This document shows positions 25,801-38,689 of a stretch of DNA of 64,000 bases, piece after piece. The position numbers and the translations under genes were made by a program. Under the pieces are notes generated by a model, which saw only the letters and a program-made list of their open reading frames with translations, was not told where the DNA came from and made no database searches. Position 1 is the first letter of the stretch; every line of letters begins with the position of its first letter. This DNA is from Numida meleagris (taxonomy: Eukaryota > Chordata > Aves > Galliformes > Numididae), in NCBI RefSeq assembly GCF_002078875.1, contig NC_034414.1, positions 8,231,993 to 8,295,992 on the forward strand, given 5' to 3'.

Positions 25801-28800
25801 TGGGAGTGACAAAATTAGTATGCTGAAGGAGATGAAAGAACGCAGATCCATCAAGTGAACCTGTTAAAATTGTGATGCAAGTTTAAAACAGTACAGATGC
25901 CTTCACCATCTGCTGAGAAATGTGTGTGGACATAATTGCACAGAACAACTGTCATTTCATTTTTTTAATAAAACTCGTTTTTCAGAAAGTATGCAGCCAA
26001 AGGAAGCAGCTTTTCCCTCTCTCCAAAGCCTGTATCCTTGAAATAGCTCCGTATTCTTTGTTCACCACTCGGTTCCAAACAACCTGATTTATTCTTTGCT
26101 CTTTTGTGTGTAAGGATTTACATCTAGCCTGTCCTTTAGGAACTGGAGCCTCCTATGGTTTAGGATGGCCAAAACTATACATCAGATTTTATCTCAGAAG
26201 TACTGAGATACTCTTATCTGTAATGATGCTTTCAGGGCTTTGTTTCTGTGGTTTATATCACTAGAACCGTTGGCAGAATTATGTCTTTGCATTTTGTGGC
26301 TGCTTGTCCGTTATTTTATTTATTTTTTGACTGAGTGTGAGATGATGGGGACATTGCTATCCCTTCAAACGCAGTCAGAGCTGGAGAAGCAACAGAGATT
26401 CATTTGTAAATAGAGGAGATTTGACTGAACCTAATGAAGGCAGCAGACATTTTCTTATGCTGAAGCACACCTTAATGGATAATTTTTGGTAATAAATACA
26501 CAAGTGGCTATGGTACATTTCAGCTCCCATTTTAAAGGAGAGAATTTTCACTCTTAGCATAGCCACAGTTTTTGTCAGAAGCTGTTTTATGTGGCAGAAA
26601 CAAAGTAAATATCCCGTGACTGGCCTCCATCGAATGACTGAATGTTCAAGTAAGGAGCATTTGCTGTGAATTGCTCTCAGTTGCTCTGTCTTGAGACTTT
26701 GCATATTTGTGATTGTGTAATGAAAACGCTGGAGATGTGTGGGTACATAGGTAAAATAGGATTGTCTCTCACAGGCATTTAACATTTGCATTTTACATTT
26801 TTACATTTCTGTCATGTGGGTGAAGAGTTTTGATCTCTGTATACTTATCATTTGGGATCGAATATATTTGCAGAGGCTGATGGTTTTTCAGTAGCACAAT
26901 CCATTTAAGGATAGAAAATGAATTAAAAAACAACAACAAAGCCATTTAGAGAAAAAATAATACAGCTGGAGAAATGTCTGGGTTCCCTGAGAGATGTTCA
27001 GGGTTTTTCTTATTTTACTATTCTAGCACGTTTTCTAGTGCTATTTTAGTTTAAAGTCATAACTTTATCATTTTGACTCTGGTGCACTAAAACAGATACG
27101 TAGACAGGTAAATTCTCAAGAATTTCTTTCTTCCAACATTCAGAGCTGTTCGTAACTATGAGGCAGTGACCTAAGGTTCTGTTTTTTCCATTGTTTTCTT
27201 TTCCTTATGTTTTTTGTGCAGTCATTGTCTTTTTGTAGTTGGCATGTAGAAGTTGGGTCTCGGTTCCTTTTGAAACATGAAGAAATGTTTAATTATTGCA
27301 TGTATGGTATTATTGGGTTATTTTGTTTCACTGAAGCAATGTTTTCTGTAATGTGCTAAAGGAAGGAACATTGAACACGGGCAAAAATACAGTCAGAGCT
27401 GTTTTCCACACAGATGTCTCTTAATGCCAGCGACATAGACTCTCGTATCGTGTGTGTTTAATGGCTTCAGGAACTAAACTGAATACCTGGTTCCATTATT
27501 TGAAATGTCTGCTCAGACTTCTTGTAAATGGTGGCACTTTTTCAGAAAGGAAAATGCTCCTAGCATTGCACTGTATTTGGGGTTATATCACCAGTATAAA
27601 CCAGCAGTGGCTCTTGTTGTGCTCTGCTGGCATTTATCCTCAGATCTGTGGATTGCAACAGGCATATTTGTAAGATTGTAGCCAGGTTTTTTAATGGGTG
27701 AATGAAGCTTTTTGTTTCTCCAAAACCCCTCCCAACTATGAAAGTTTTCCGATAGGTATGTTGAAAGCCAAAGTAAGAGGATACTGAAATGAGAAAAACA
27801 CAAAAGAAAAATTGCTACTAGCTCTCTGGTAGAGCTACATACACTGCTTCAGCTTTTGAGTGGCTGGCTGCCACTTTTTGCACCTTTGAACACAGATCTG
27901 CAGACTGTGCACTGAGCATTGTCGAACCACATGGATATGTTTTCCTTTCAACAGTTCCCAAGACACTGAGGTGTCCCAGGTGTTGGTGTTCTCATCCATG
28001 AGCTCTGCATTCCTGCTGGGGATATTTAACAGGTTGTTCCCAGCTCTTCACCGGGAGCTGCTGGGAGCTGGTGCTGCAGATGTGAGTGCTGAGCAGCCTG
28101 CTGCTGTTTGTTTTGAGCATCACAGGAAGATTCATGAAGAACTGCTCTTAAGCAGACTCACTCCATGAATTCTTAAGGAGATTGGGCTGCTGAGAGCTGG
28201 GGCTTTGTTCCTTGATATGATGCTGTGTGAACAGATGCTTAGATCGGTGTAAGCCTGGAGATCGCTTGTGACTGCCCCTCTTGAATTTTGGTAGCACAAT
28301 GGTAGTCTGCCTTTCCTCTTCCTCTGGGTTAGTGTAGCGTAAGAAAGTGAATTGATTACGGTGAATATTTGTTCCATGAGTTTAAAACTTAGGTTCTGTG
28401 ACTCTGTTACTGCTGGAGAAAGTAAAGAATGAGCATAACAGAAAATCCATCGTGATATGATGCATGGAACAGTCTGGAAACATTTAAAAGGCTTCTGTGG
28501 GATGACCCGTGTCATGTTTCCTCTGCAAACATTTTGCAGGAAATTAAATGAGTATCAAACCATTTGGGGGGTGGGGGGAAATAAATTGTAACATTAATCA
28601 TCCGTACAGATCAATAAAATAGAAAACCTCGCCTGTAGGGTCTGTTGCATCATAATGAAGCATAGTAGTGTGTTAAATATAGCTAGAAAAAAAAATCCAA
28701 AAACAGTATGTCTGTGACAGGTACTTATTCAACATTAAGGAAAATCATGGAAGGGCAAAAATATTTTAATGTAAAGAGTCTTGAGGCAAACCTGCCTGCA

Positions 28801-29469
28801 TATATTAATGGTCTCTGGGGTCTTGGGGCAGAAATGGTCTGAATCATTCCTCTTTTCATTTTCTGCCTTAGACATCTCCATTCTTCTGTTCATACACGCT
28901 CCTTCCTCAAAGATAATTAGTATGCCATTTGTAACTGGTCATTTAGATGCAGGTGCATTGCTGTAGTGCAGGGATGTTTGGAGTTCATGTTAACCATTGA
29001 AAAAGACTTGATAAGAATCTTGTCTTATCAATTATGTTGTCAACATTTTGTGAAAATTAGATATTTTCAAGAGATTTTACTAAAAACCATTTTCATAGTT
29101 CTGTAACAGCTCTAAATACCATGTTTGTAGTTCATGGCTTTCCTAAGGTTATCAGGAAGTGCATTTCATGCTTGAAGTACTGTGTCACTGCATGCAGAGC
29201 CAGATACAGCCCCGGTCTAAATGGGAAAACACATACCCACATCTGTACCTTATACTGTGAGCACAGGCTGCACTTCTTGATGTGAAGGAAGGGGATGGAA
29301 TGTTTGCTTCTAACACCCCCTGGTAAGCTTCTGCCTGATCTTACCAGTCATGCGCCAGGCTAGGGATACAGCTTCATTTCTGATTTTGAGATTGCCTATT
29401 GTTTTGTTTTTTTTCAGTATGTAGGCAGACATTTTCATTGTGCTATTATATAGTTTTTTTATTTTTTTT
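19831..29469. other. Unannotated AT-rich DNA (intron or intergenic)
   Basis: No recognisable exon, RNA gene or mobile element was seen. The longer open frames (141 codons plus at 21205-21630, 132 minus at 24533-24931, 138 minus at 26375-26791, 127 minus at 28132-28515) contain no recognisable domain and have mixed low-complexity composition, so they are not called as genes. A small (AAAC)n tract lies at 25053-25068 and two short G-runs at 28565-28579. Confidence 0.55.
25053..25068. repeat. (AAAC)n simple repeat
   Basis: Three AAAC units in AT-rich DNA. Confidence 0.75.
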
Positions 29470-30574
29470 CATAGAATGGTTTGAGTTGGAAGGCACTTTT
29501 AAGATCATCTAGTTGCAGCCCTCCTGCTATAGGCAGGGACACCTCCCTCGAGACCAGGTTGCTCAAAGCCCCATCCAGCCTGGCCTTGAATGCTTCAAGG
29601 GAGGGGCCATCTGCAACATTTCCGGGCAACCTGTTCCAGTGTTTCACCACCCTCATAGTAAAGAACTTCTAATATCTAGTCTAAATCTACCCTCTTCCAG
29701 TTTAAAGCCATTTCCCCTTGTCCTGTTGCTACCTGCCCTTATGAAAAGTCCCTCCCCAGCTTTCCTATGTGCCCCCTTCAGGTACTGGAAGGCTGCTATA
29801 ATGTCCCCACGGAGCCTTCTCTTCTCCAGGCTGAAGAGCTCCTGCTCTCTCAACCTGTCCCTGTAGGGGAAATGCTCCAGCCCTCTGATCATCTTTGTGG
29901 CCCTCTTCTGGACCTGCTCCAACAGCTCCATGTCCTTGTGTTGGGGGCCTCAGGACTGGATACAGTACTCTGGGTGGGGTATCACATGAGTAGAGTAGAG
30001 GGACAGAATCACCTCCCTTGACCTGCTGGTCACGTTTCTCTTGATGCAACCTGGGATACAGTTGGCCTTCTGGGCTGCAAGCGCACACTGCAGGCTCAGG
30101 TTGAGTCTTTCATCGACTGACACCACTGAATCCTTGTCCTCAGGACTGCTTTCAAGCCTTTCTGGATCTGTTCTTGGGATTGCCCTGACTGAGGTGCAGG
30201 ACCTTGCGCTTGGCCTTGTTGAACCTCATGAGGTTGGCATGGGCCCACCTCTCAGGCCTGTCCAGGGCCCTCTGGATGACATCCCTTCCCTCTAGTGTGT
30301 CAACTGCACCTCTCAGCTTGGTGTCATCTGCAAACTTCCTGAGGGTGCACATGACCCCAGTGTCCGCATCACCTAAAGATGTTAAGTAACACTGGTCCCA
30401 GCGCTGATCCCTGAGGAATACCACTTATCACCAACCTTCGCTTGGACATTGAGCCATTGACTGCAGATCTCTGACTGCAACCATCCAGCCAATTCCTTAT
30501 CCAGTGAGTGGTCCATCCGTCAAATCCATTTTTCTGCAATTTGGCGACCAGGATGTCATGCAGGACAGTGTCAT
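29470..30574 (-). mobile_element. CR1 LINE, 5'-truncated copy (about 1.1 kb)
   Basis: This is the largest mobile element in the window. The plus strand starts with the reverse-complemented CR1 tail 'catagaatggtttgagttgg'. It then runs through the whole family-typical 3' region: the 'tgctcaaagccccatccagc' block, 'cccttgtcctgttgctacc', 'ttctcttctccaggctgaa', and 'ggccttgttgaacctcatga' near 30210. Similarity ends near 30574, after 'caggacagtgtca', where the copy is truncated. CR1 mobilises by target-primed reverse transcription, and most genomic copies are 5'-truncated and make no target duplication; this copy fits that pattern. A T-rich tract abuts its 3' end (29452-29469). It retains parts of the ORF2 polyprotein but is frameshifted, so it cannot move by itself. 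Confidence 0.95.
29471..30424 (-). pseudogene. CR1 ORF2 reverse-transcriptase remnant, C-terminal part, frameshifted
   Basis: Three minus-strand frames carry consecutive parts of CR1 ORF2. 30424-30152 contains the reverse-transcriptase catalytic box as KFADDTKL (FADD at 30334-30323), followed by the 'WAHANLMRFNKAKRKVLHL' segment. 29931-29653 continues with the post-RT region ([20 protein letters not shown] ... [11 protein letters not shown]). 29656-29459 gives the last part ([20 protein letters not shown] ... ARLDGALSNLV). The pieces sit in different frames. The last shift is explained by loss of about 4 bases near 29668, where the family usually has a longer 'TTCTTCCTAATATC' run. The catalytic aspartates are intact, but the palm domain upstream of the FADD box and the endonuclease are missing. 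Confidence 0.92.
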
Positions 30575-31441
30575 TTACTTTTTTTCATTTCCAGAAACAG
30601 TTTCCAATGCAAAAATAATCTCTCTAATGACTTCAGTCCTCATTATTTAGATTCCTGGAGTACAACTTTTTAATTAAAAACTTAGAAAATATACTCCAGA
30701 AAGGATTCTTGGCTGCAAAGATCTCTTGCAGATTGTATGCCAACTGCTTAACAAGTGCTTTTCCTACAATCTCAAGGACATTATTTGCTGGTTACCCTTG
30801 GAGATACTGCACCAAGTGCGCTGTAGTTCTGATCTTTACTTGAATTGTGGTTTTGGTTCTAAGATGCATCTTGCTAATACTTCAATTCCTGGTATAGAAG
30901 CAGAGGGGAAGCTTTGAATTTGATGCATTATCAACAGCTTTTTGAGTGGTCACTGTCTAGAATGATTTCAGTTGTCTTTGTACTAATCCCGATGACCAAA
31001 ATCTGCGGTAAGACTTGGCTTTTTGTTTCATTCTGGTTAAAACTGTTTTTAACCATGTCTTTAAAATCAGTGTACTTTATAGTTATTAACCATGGCATCG
31101 TTCCAAGTTCTGCGATATGACACCTTTTCTGCAGTTTATGATGCTCTTTTTCCAGTGTGATGAGAGCTTCAGTTTCTCTGCCAGTATTTTGAGTCTTATT
31201 TTAAGCTTCTTCCTTAAATTCAGGTTTCACTTCATTGTTTGGTGTTTATCTGATGTGACTGAAAAACTGCAGCTGTTAATGTTTAGAAGCTAAAGCTGCT
31301 CTTCAGGAATTTTGTGTAACTAACCCTTCCTCTCTTCCCATTAATCTCTTCAGAAATGTTACCTTTCTTCTCCCATTGTTTCTAGTATTTTGGTATTTTA
31401 CTGGAAGGTTTGCTTTTCTTCCTTTTTATCTCTGATTTCCC

Positions 31442-31470
31442 AGGAGGGAAGGAGGGAGGAGGGAGGATGG
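31442..31470. repeat. GGA-rich purine tract
   Basis: Imperfect GGA/GGGA repeats with three GGG runs and several GG runs on the plus strand. The tract could adopt a G-quadruplex-like or triplex structure, but only three full GGG runs are present. Confidence 0.7.
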
Positions 31471-34400
31471 CATATTGTTATCTGAATGATATACCAGAAA
31501 TTTGCTGATGAGATTGTGGTATGTGTGTTTGTGCCTTCCTGCAGGGATTATTTTTGAGCTAGAGGTTTCCAGATCAAGTTACAGAATGGGCACCAGATGG
31601 TCTGGAAGTGTTCTTTAACAATCTATAGATAATTAAACATTCAGCAAAAACTACTCTATTTTTAAAACAGAGCAGAGTCTTTCATAAAAGCAGAACATTG
31701 AGTTTTAGCTTACTTTCCATAATTTATATCTTCACTTTTGTTTCTTAACTATTTTTCTTTTTCCTTAGTATCCTCTTTTCTCCTGTGGTACAGAGGTTGG
31801 CAGCTGCCTTGTACGCCACTTTCTCATCAGAAAGAAATGAATATTATCTTTGTGGGCTGTAGCTGGTGTTAGTTTCTGTTTGTTTTTGCTTTTTTTTTTT
31901 ATTTAGTGTGAAGTGAAGAATAACAAAATAGTGATATGGTCTGCACTTTCAGCAACCTCTACTTGCCAGCTGGTATGGGACAAGGAGAGAGCTGGATCTG
32001 TTCACTAGGACCATGTTACAGAAGGTGAAGCAGATTGTGAAAATTGCATTAATTTACTTTTATGGGCCTGATTTGAGGGTAAAATATAATTCAGTTGTAG
32101 TCAGGCTTAGAATAAGCAGTGTCTTGAAAACGATATTCTCCTGTTTAGGTCTCTGAATGTGAACTACTAAAGTTACTACCTCTGCGGAGTAAAACTTTAT
32201 GATCACTAATGTTTTGTCTGTAGTCAGAGATGCATTTCAAATAAGATAATAGTTTGCAGCCCTCTTTAAGGGAAATAGATTCCAGTCTCTAACAAATGGA
32301 TCAAATCAGTGTTCTCAGTGACATTTTTCTATCGCTTACTAAAATTAGCATTAAGTAATATCCATTATTTATTAGACAGTGGATATCATTAAACAATATT
32401 ATTTATTCAATTCTGGAAGCATTGTTACAGAAGCTTCTTCACTCTCAAACTGGAGGGCCTCAATGCAGTAGGTGAGTTTTTATAATGCAAAGATGAGCAA
32501 ATACCAGCAAAAAAAAAAAAGTAACTTTCTTCCTACTTCTTAGACGTACCTAAAGATTGTTTGAAGTATTATCATTATTGTAATTCCTTGAACAAAGTTT
32601 GGCTAAGATTGTCAGCTTGTGATCGGGTTCAATAAAACATTAGGCTTCTGTGGCAGATTTATGACCATGCTTTTTATGCATTTTGCTGACTAGAAGGCAG
32701 CATATTCGTAGCTCTTAGGACTAAGCTCCAGAAACAGATATTGGATCCGTGTTATCCTGCAGTTTTTCTGCAGAAATAGTGAGAAGAATTTAAAAAAAAT
32801 AGCTACAGAACCACTTCACAATGAATTACTAATATCCAAACGCCGGGGTAGTGATTGCTGTCTAGCGCTCCGCTTCTAAAAACTCAGGTCTCTTCATGGT
32901 ATGTTGCTGAACTTTGAAACATGGTATGCTCTGGGAATAACTCCATGGCTGCGGGACTTGGGCATATGATCATCCCTCAAATATTACCTTAAGGCATTTA
33001 GCATTCAGAATTGTTCTTAATACTAAGACTTTGATTTTAATGTTACACCTTATCTTTTGCTGAGTAAGTGTCTTTTACCAATATGAACTATTTTTGCTGA
33101 ACCTACATCAGGTGTTTTTATAGAGTTAGAAAATGATACGGAAGGACACTACCAGAAAATCTTTGAAACAAAGACTATTTTGCACGACTGCCACTGCTGT
33201 TCATGGTGGTATCAGCAAGGATGCAGCCTTAAAGTAAAATAAAGGAGAGGAAATTTGGTGTGTCAGTCTTTTAGATCACAACTTTGCAGGGCCATCCAAG
33301 TAAGTTCTACGAATATGAGCAGGGTACTGCTGAGCCTGCCTTTTTGGAAAAGTGCTTAAATATGTATTGTATTCTGAATGCAGTGTTACCACTGAATTCC
33401 TTTCGACTTCTTGTCTTTCTGAAGTTGGACGTATGTCTCTTTGTTTGTCTCTTCTGTTTTAAAGAAATGAGACTTAAAGAAAAATTCCTTTGTAAGTCAC
33501 TGGGAAAAGAAAAGTTACCTTTCAGCAGTCTTAGATGAGATATGGTTTAAAGCATGTTCAAGTCACTGAAAGACCTCCTGCTGGCTTGGAAGTCCAGAGG
33601 CTACGTGCTGTACTGGGAGTTCTGTCAGGTTTGACTGTGAGAACATATTTAACTGGAAGAAAAGTGAAGTTTGACAGTAACTGGAGGCAAATTCAGACAG
33701 AAATACACAATGCGTTGTTTTCGGTGTAACTGAACAGGAGCTTTCTGTACTGTTCAAACTATGCTTTGTTCAAGTTGCTTTTTAATAAAATTTTGTGTAC
33801 GTAACACCTTGAAAATGCTAGTTGGGAGGGATTTGAAAATTTATGATTCTTTAGCCTACAGCAAATTTTAATCACTGATCTTTGGAACAAATTCTGTTGT
33901 AAATAAAACATAGCTGTGATATATTGTGAAGGCAGAAAAACTTTCAGAAGTGCAGTGCCAAAGCAAAAAGTTAAATAAGATTTTCTTTTTAACAACAGAT
34001 TTTCTCCCTGGGAAATGTATGAAGAACTTTCAATTAGATCAGAGAGTATGGTGAGTAAATAGCCCTGGAAAAAGCTTCTGGGGTACAGTTCATCAGGGCA
34101 GGCTGTATCACGTACGCAGTAAGCACCGAGAAAGAAAAGAAAAAGGGAAGTACAGTGTATTGAGTTAGATTATAACTGTCCAACTGTTTGTCTTGAGGAA
34201 CCAGAATGGGAAAATACGGGCAGGCAGAAAAGTGGAATGTCACTTTTTAATCTGTCCACTTCCCATCATGGCTGCATATGCCAAGAAAAAGCATGAGGGA
34301 AAGGAGAAAGCATCTCTCAGTCTCCAGGTCCAAAATAGTTTAGAGAAAAAGCTAGGAAAGCTAGAACAGTAGTTTGGGGGAGGGGCGTGTGGAAAGCCAC

Positions 34401-35135
34401 TGAGAGGTCTGGTTCGATGTGCTGGATTGCTTGTCTAGTCCAGGCCTAATTCATTTGTATTGATTGTAAAAGGAAATTGGCATCCGGTATGCCGATGCAT
34501 GTATAGTGACTGATTTTCAAATAAAGGCTTGGTCTTTTCTGTCTACACATGCCCTTTAGGTCTGTGGAGATAGCTGCTGTTCCACATTACGAGTGGGCTG
34601 TCTCTAGTACTTATTTTTAACCGTTATTCTCACATTTAAAAGCCACAGCAATACTTCAAGTGCACGACTGCAGGAAGACTTGGTTGGCTGTGCCTGCAAT
34701 GTAAATGCATAGCTTTAAGGTTAAGGTTTGTAAGAACCGTGCCTTAAGTACTATTAACCTGTAAGTGCTCAGGATGGGGGAAGTGTGGTGTGAACAGGAC
34801 ATAATTCTTCAAAATACAATGAATTTATGATTCAGAGATACCTACAACTGTAGCTCAGGTGAATTTTAGTAAGACAAGTGCCTTCAAAAGGAAGTAAATT
34901 ATTGGATAAATGCTTAAATTAGTTCTGGAGGAGTTATTAATGGCACTGTACGGTAGTATCAGGCAGTTCACATTTGCTTCATGTGTATGTTTGTACTAGA
35001 TGTACAACTGACAGAGCCTTAGTATTAGATTTGCAGTGTGTAATGCTAATGAGTCTTATGAGAAAACTGCTGCAAACTTACATCCTGTTTGTTAACAGGA
35101 TTTAAAAGGCAGGAAAAGGTCTTGGGAATTATTTG

Positions 35136-35160
35136 TAAAAATAAATAAATAAAAAATAAT
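35136..35160. repeat. (AAAT)n simple repeat
   Basis: An A-rich tract with three AAAT/AATA units followed by further As. Confidence 0.8.
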
Positions 35161-37380
35161 GCAGGAGAGGATGTTTTTAGAAAAATTTCGCTTCTTGTGG
35201 GTGTTAAAATATCACTGCATTGGCTGGGACATTCCAGTAAATCTTGGTGAGTCTGAAAGTCAGAAGCTTACTGCTGTGAGATGCACATGCAGTGAATCTT
35301 GTCATCTGTAAACCTTGGTTCTTTCTTTTAAAGGTCAAAACTGCCAGGAGCCACTGATACACGTGGCGTTAACTTTCATTATTTCCATTGGCATTGAAAG
35401 AAGAGATACAAATCATCAAGCGCTTCCAAAATTAGATGCGCTATTACTATCTCCTAGGTACTTCAGCCTCTCCTATGACTCATTTTTAAGTATTTGTGTG
35501 CATCTGTTCACATTAGTACAAATAGAGCCTTACTCGCATTCCGTTGCTGATGAAATTCAGGAATAATTCAGTTCTGCTTAATTCCAAGCAGAAAGGGTGT
35601 TTTAGTCTGTGCACCATCATTTCAGCCTTGTTGTGAGGGGAGTGGCAGTTCTGCAAAATGCCGTCTGAATGATGACTGGATGATACTTATCACCTATTGT
35701 GGAACTGAGCTGCATTATCTTGACTGCAATTTCATTAAAATGACAACCACCTCAATGAGCAGAAAAAAGGCTTAGTAACAGGGTGGTTTAAAACACGGCC
35801 CTGATATGATGTACAGAAACAACAGAAATGAGGAATAAAACAAATGAGGAATGTTTCCTTTTCCTCCTTCCTCTGGAGATGAGTTTCTTTAATCATGTTG
35901 GGGAATTTTGATCAGTATCACCTGGCATTCCTCTTTGTGGAAAGAGTCCCACATGTGAATCTGCAAACTTGTATGACCAATGTTTTAACTGAGCTGGTTA
36001 AAGTGAGCCCTCTGCCCGAAGATCCTGAAATCACTGTTGTCACCTGGATCACGAACTGTCCATCCAGATTTCCTGAAGATGATTGATTTGCTTCTCTGAG
36101 CTGAATTGATGAAAGCTATCGGTCAGAACTTAGACAAAGGTGGATGTTCAAAATGTTGCTGGTTTAAGAGGGCATAAGCAGTCTGCTGTTGATTTACAGA
36201 ACAGTATTGCCTTTCTGTACTTCCAGTGAATGCTTAAATGGTGATCGTGCACGGTGAGCTGTGTGGCATCCCAAGGGTTGGTTGAAAACATCGGTATAGG
36301 TTCACCCTGTACAGAAAGTTAGCAACAGACAGTAATTTCTCTTGTTTGGCCTCAAAAAGACAAGACTAGGGGGAAAAGCATGCCTGCTTTTCCAAGCTAT
36401 AGCCCTTCTACTGTTGTTAGAAACAAACAAAAAAAAAGTGGTATCTTTACAGTAGTTTCATATAACTTAATTCTATATTCTATGTGTGGTTTTTTGCATC
36501 TATTTAGCTTGTATGAGTCAAATAATTAAACGTAGAACTGAGCTCAAGTTGCTGAACTTTGCCTGTCATAAATCTGACTTCAGTGATGATGACTGAACTG
36601 AATGTCAGAATGTGAAATTAGTTCCCACCTTGCCTGAACAAGACTCATGAGAGGATTGCGGGTATTTTAGCTTGACTGTCTCCTTCCCACTTAAGTTCAG
36701 CAAAATACTTTTAAAAGTGGTTGCCTGTGAAACAGAAAAAATGGTGTATGTTGGTAAAGGTGAGGCTTTATACATAGTACTAGGTTGAACCTCAAGAACT
36801 GATTCTGATTCCTTTGAAGTGTTGCATTCTGTTCTGAACGTAGATCTGTATGAAAAGCACTATTCTCAAAGTTGTTTCTGTATTTATGCTTCCCACTTCT
36901 TAACAGTTTGATAGACTTCAAGATCACCAGGGGCTGTTAAAGTTGTCTAGCTTGAATTGCAATGTAGGCTGGAGATCCTTCAGTATTATTTCCCCTGTCA
37001 AGTACTTAACTTCTGTGCAAGCTTTGGGTAAACCTGTTTATCAAGAACAAAACCGTGATTTGAAAGACAAACATAAGCAAGTTGCTTCAATAGTTACTTA
37101 GCCTTTCAAAAAAATTGGCTTTTTATCTATAATCAAGTATCATTCACTTTGTCTCTGAGCATACATCTTGGTCTTGACATGCCTTTTTAAACTAGATGCA
37201 TGAGCTTGGTCTGTGTATGTGTTTGTATTATTAAGACCAAATAACGCCTTCACTTTGCATTGGCCAAAACAAGCAGACTGAATGACTTCAGCTGGTTGTT
37301 TTCTAGGCCTTGAAGAACTCTTAGCAGTTAACAACCTGAGATTGACTGATGGAGCACTCAGTCACAGATCTCCCGGTATG

Positions 37381-37406
37381 AAAGGATTCATTGCATTGAA
37401 TCCTTT
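37381..37406. repeat. Perfect 10-bp inverted repeat
   Basis: The arm AAAGGATTCA (37381-37390) and its exact reverse complement TGAATCCTTT (37397-37406) flank a 6-base spacer. 'ggtatg' directly precedes the left arm, and 'gggtatg' recurs shortly after the right arm. No recognised function; too short for a miRNA precursor. Confidence 0.75.
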
Positions 37407-38664
37407 TGTAGGGTATGAAGTTCACAGTAAGTGACAACTCTTTTTAAAAAGTATGTTCTAACACGTTGTCGTAAAAACCTAAAGCCTCGACCATGTAAAA
37501 CATGTAGTTACAGCATTTCCTGTCTCAAAATCAGAATTAAATTTCTCTTCCTTGCAATTACAGAGTATAAATCAACCCCTGGCACTAGTAAAATCATAAG
37601 GTGGAAAGAGGTTTTTTAAAATGCCTACGATCTTACATAGCTAAACAAAGTAGGTTAAAGTTGTAATGAAAAAATTATCCTTTAGCTGAGACCTTTCTAT
37701 ACTGTGCCTTAGCCTAGAGCACATTTTTATAGCTGAGTTATAAACCTGTAAAACAATGTTTCTGGTAAAGCAGAGCCAATGATCTAGAATAGCTGAAAGC
37801 AGACTTTATGGTCTAAAACATTCTGGGATTAGTTTGAATTTCTTAATACATATTTTCAGCATATACATTCCAGAGTTATGTCAAGTTTCCTTGGCTGCTT
37901 GATTCTCTGGGAAGAAAGTATTTTGAGTGACTGATGACTATTTGTTGAATTCAGCAGACATTAATTCAGCTCATAAACACATTTCTGGTGGGGGACTCTG
38001 AAGTCATCTTTAAGAAGCATTGTTCTTCAGACAAAAAAGGAGTCTGTTTTACTTAAAATACTTGCTAGACTCAAGTCACCATCTTAATATCACACGACAG
38101 AAGCTGCAGTTATGGAGGGGACCTTTTTTGTCATGTGCTGCTTATAATTCTTCCTCATTCAGCTGTTTTCTCTATTAGTGCTTTGCTAATATGACTGGGT
38201 TTTATTTAATTTTCTGATATTTAAACAGTCCTAACTTATGAAAAGGTAACTTCTAATAAATAGGATGTATAAAATGAGGGCTCGTTCAGTTTCAGCTTAG
38301 ACAGCATTGTTCACTCAGGCAGAACTTCCACCAAAATTAGTTCAGCTTAGCAGTGTTTAGCTCAAAAACCAAGTTAGCTTAAGTAGCGAGTGCAAATCCT
38401 GTCTTGCCCTAGGAAAGCTCCTTTGCTGCTCTATACTAATGATACTGACTGCAGAGATAATGAAGCCAAAATTCCATTTCTGTTTCAACTGGAAAAAAAG
38501 CAGAAGGGGCAGGGAACCTTTCCTGCTCTTTGCCTTCCCAAGACAGGAAGGAACCTCAAGAGATGTCTCTTCCCATTGAATTTCTTAGTCTTTGCTCGTT
38601 TTTGCAGTTCAAGCCTGTGGGGATGAGACGAAATATATGATTGGAGATGAGAGGGAACATATAA

Positions 38665-38689
38665 TTGATATGGGCCAAGCCCATATCAA
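38665..38689. repeat. Perfect 11-bp inverted repeat with 3-base loop
   Basis: The arm TTGATATGGGC (38665-38675), loop CAA, and the exact reverse complement GCCCATATCAA (38679-38689). The pairing stops at the next base on each side. No recognised element boundary or RNA family coincides with it. Confidence 0.8.

Noticed and set aside
26375..26791. 138-codon minus open frame
   Set aside because: Same reasons: no domain and no supporting gene structure.
29513..30389. Several plus-strand open frames of 61-117 codons
   Set aside because: They are antisense shadows of the minus-strand CR1 element.
37381..38689. Small hairpins as miRNA precursors
   Set aside because: Stems of 10-11 bp with loops of 3-6 bases are too short for a typical miRNA precursor.
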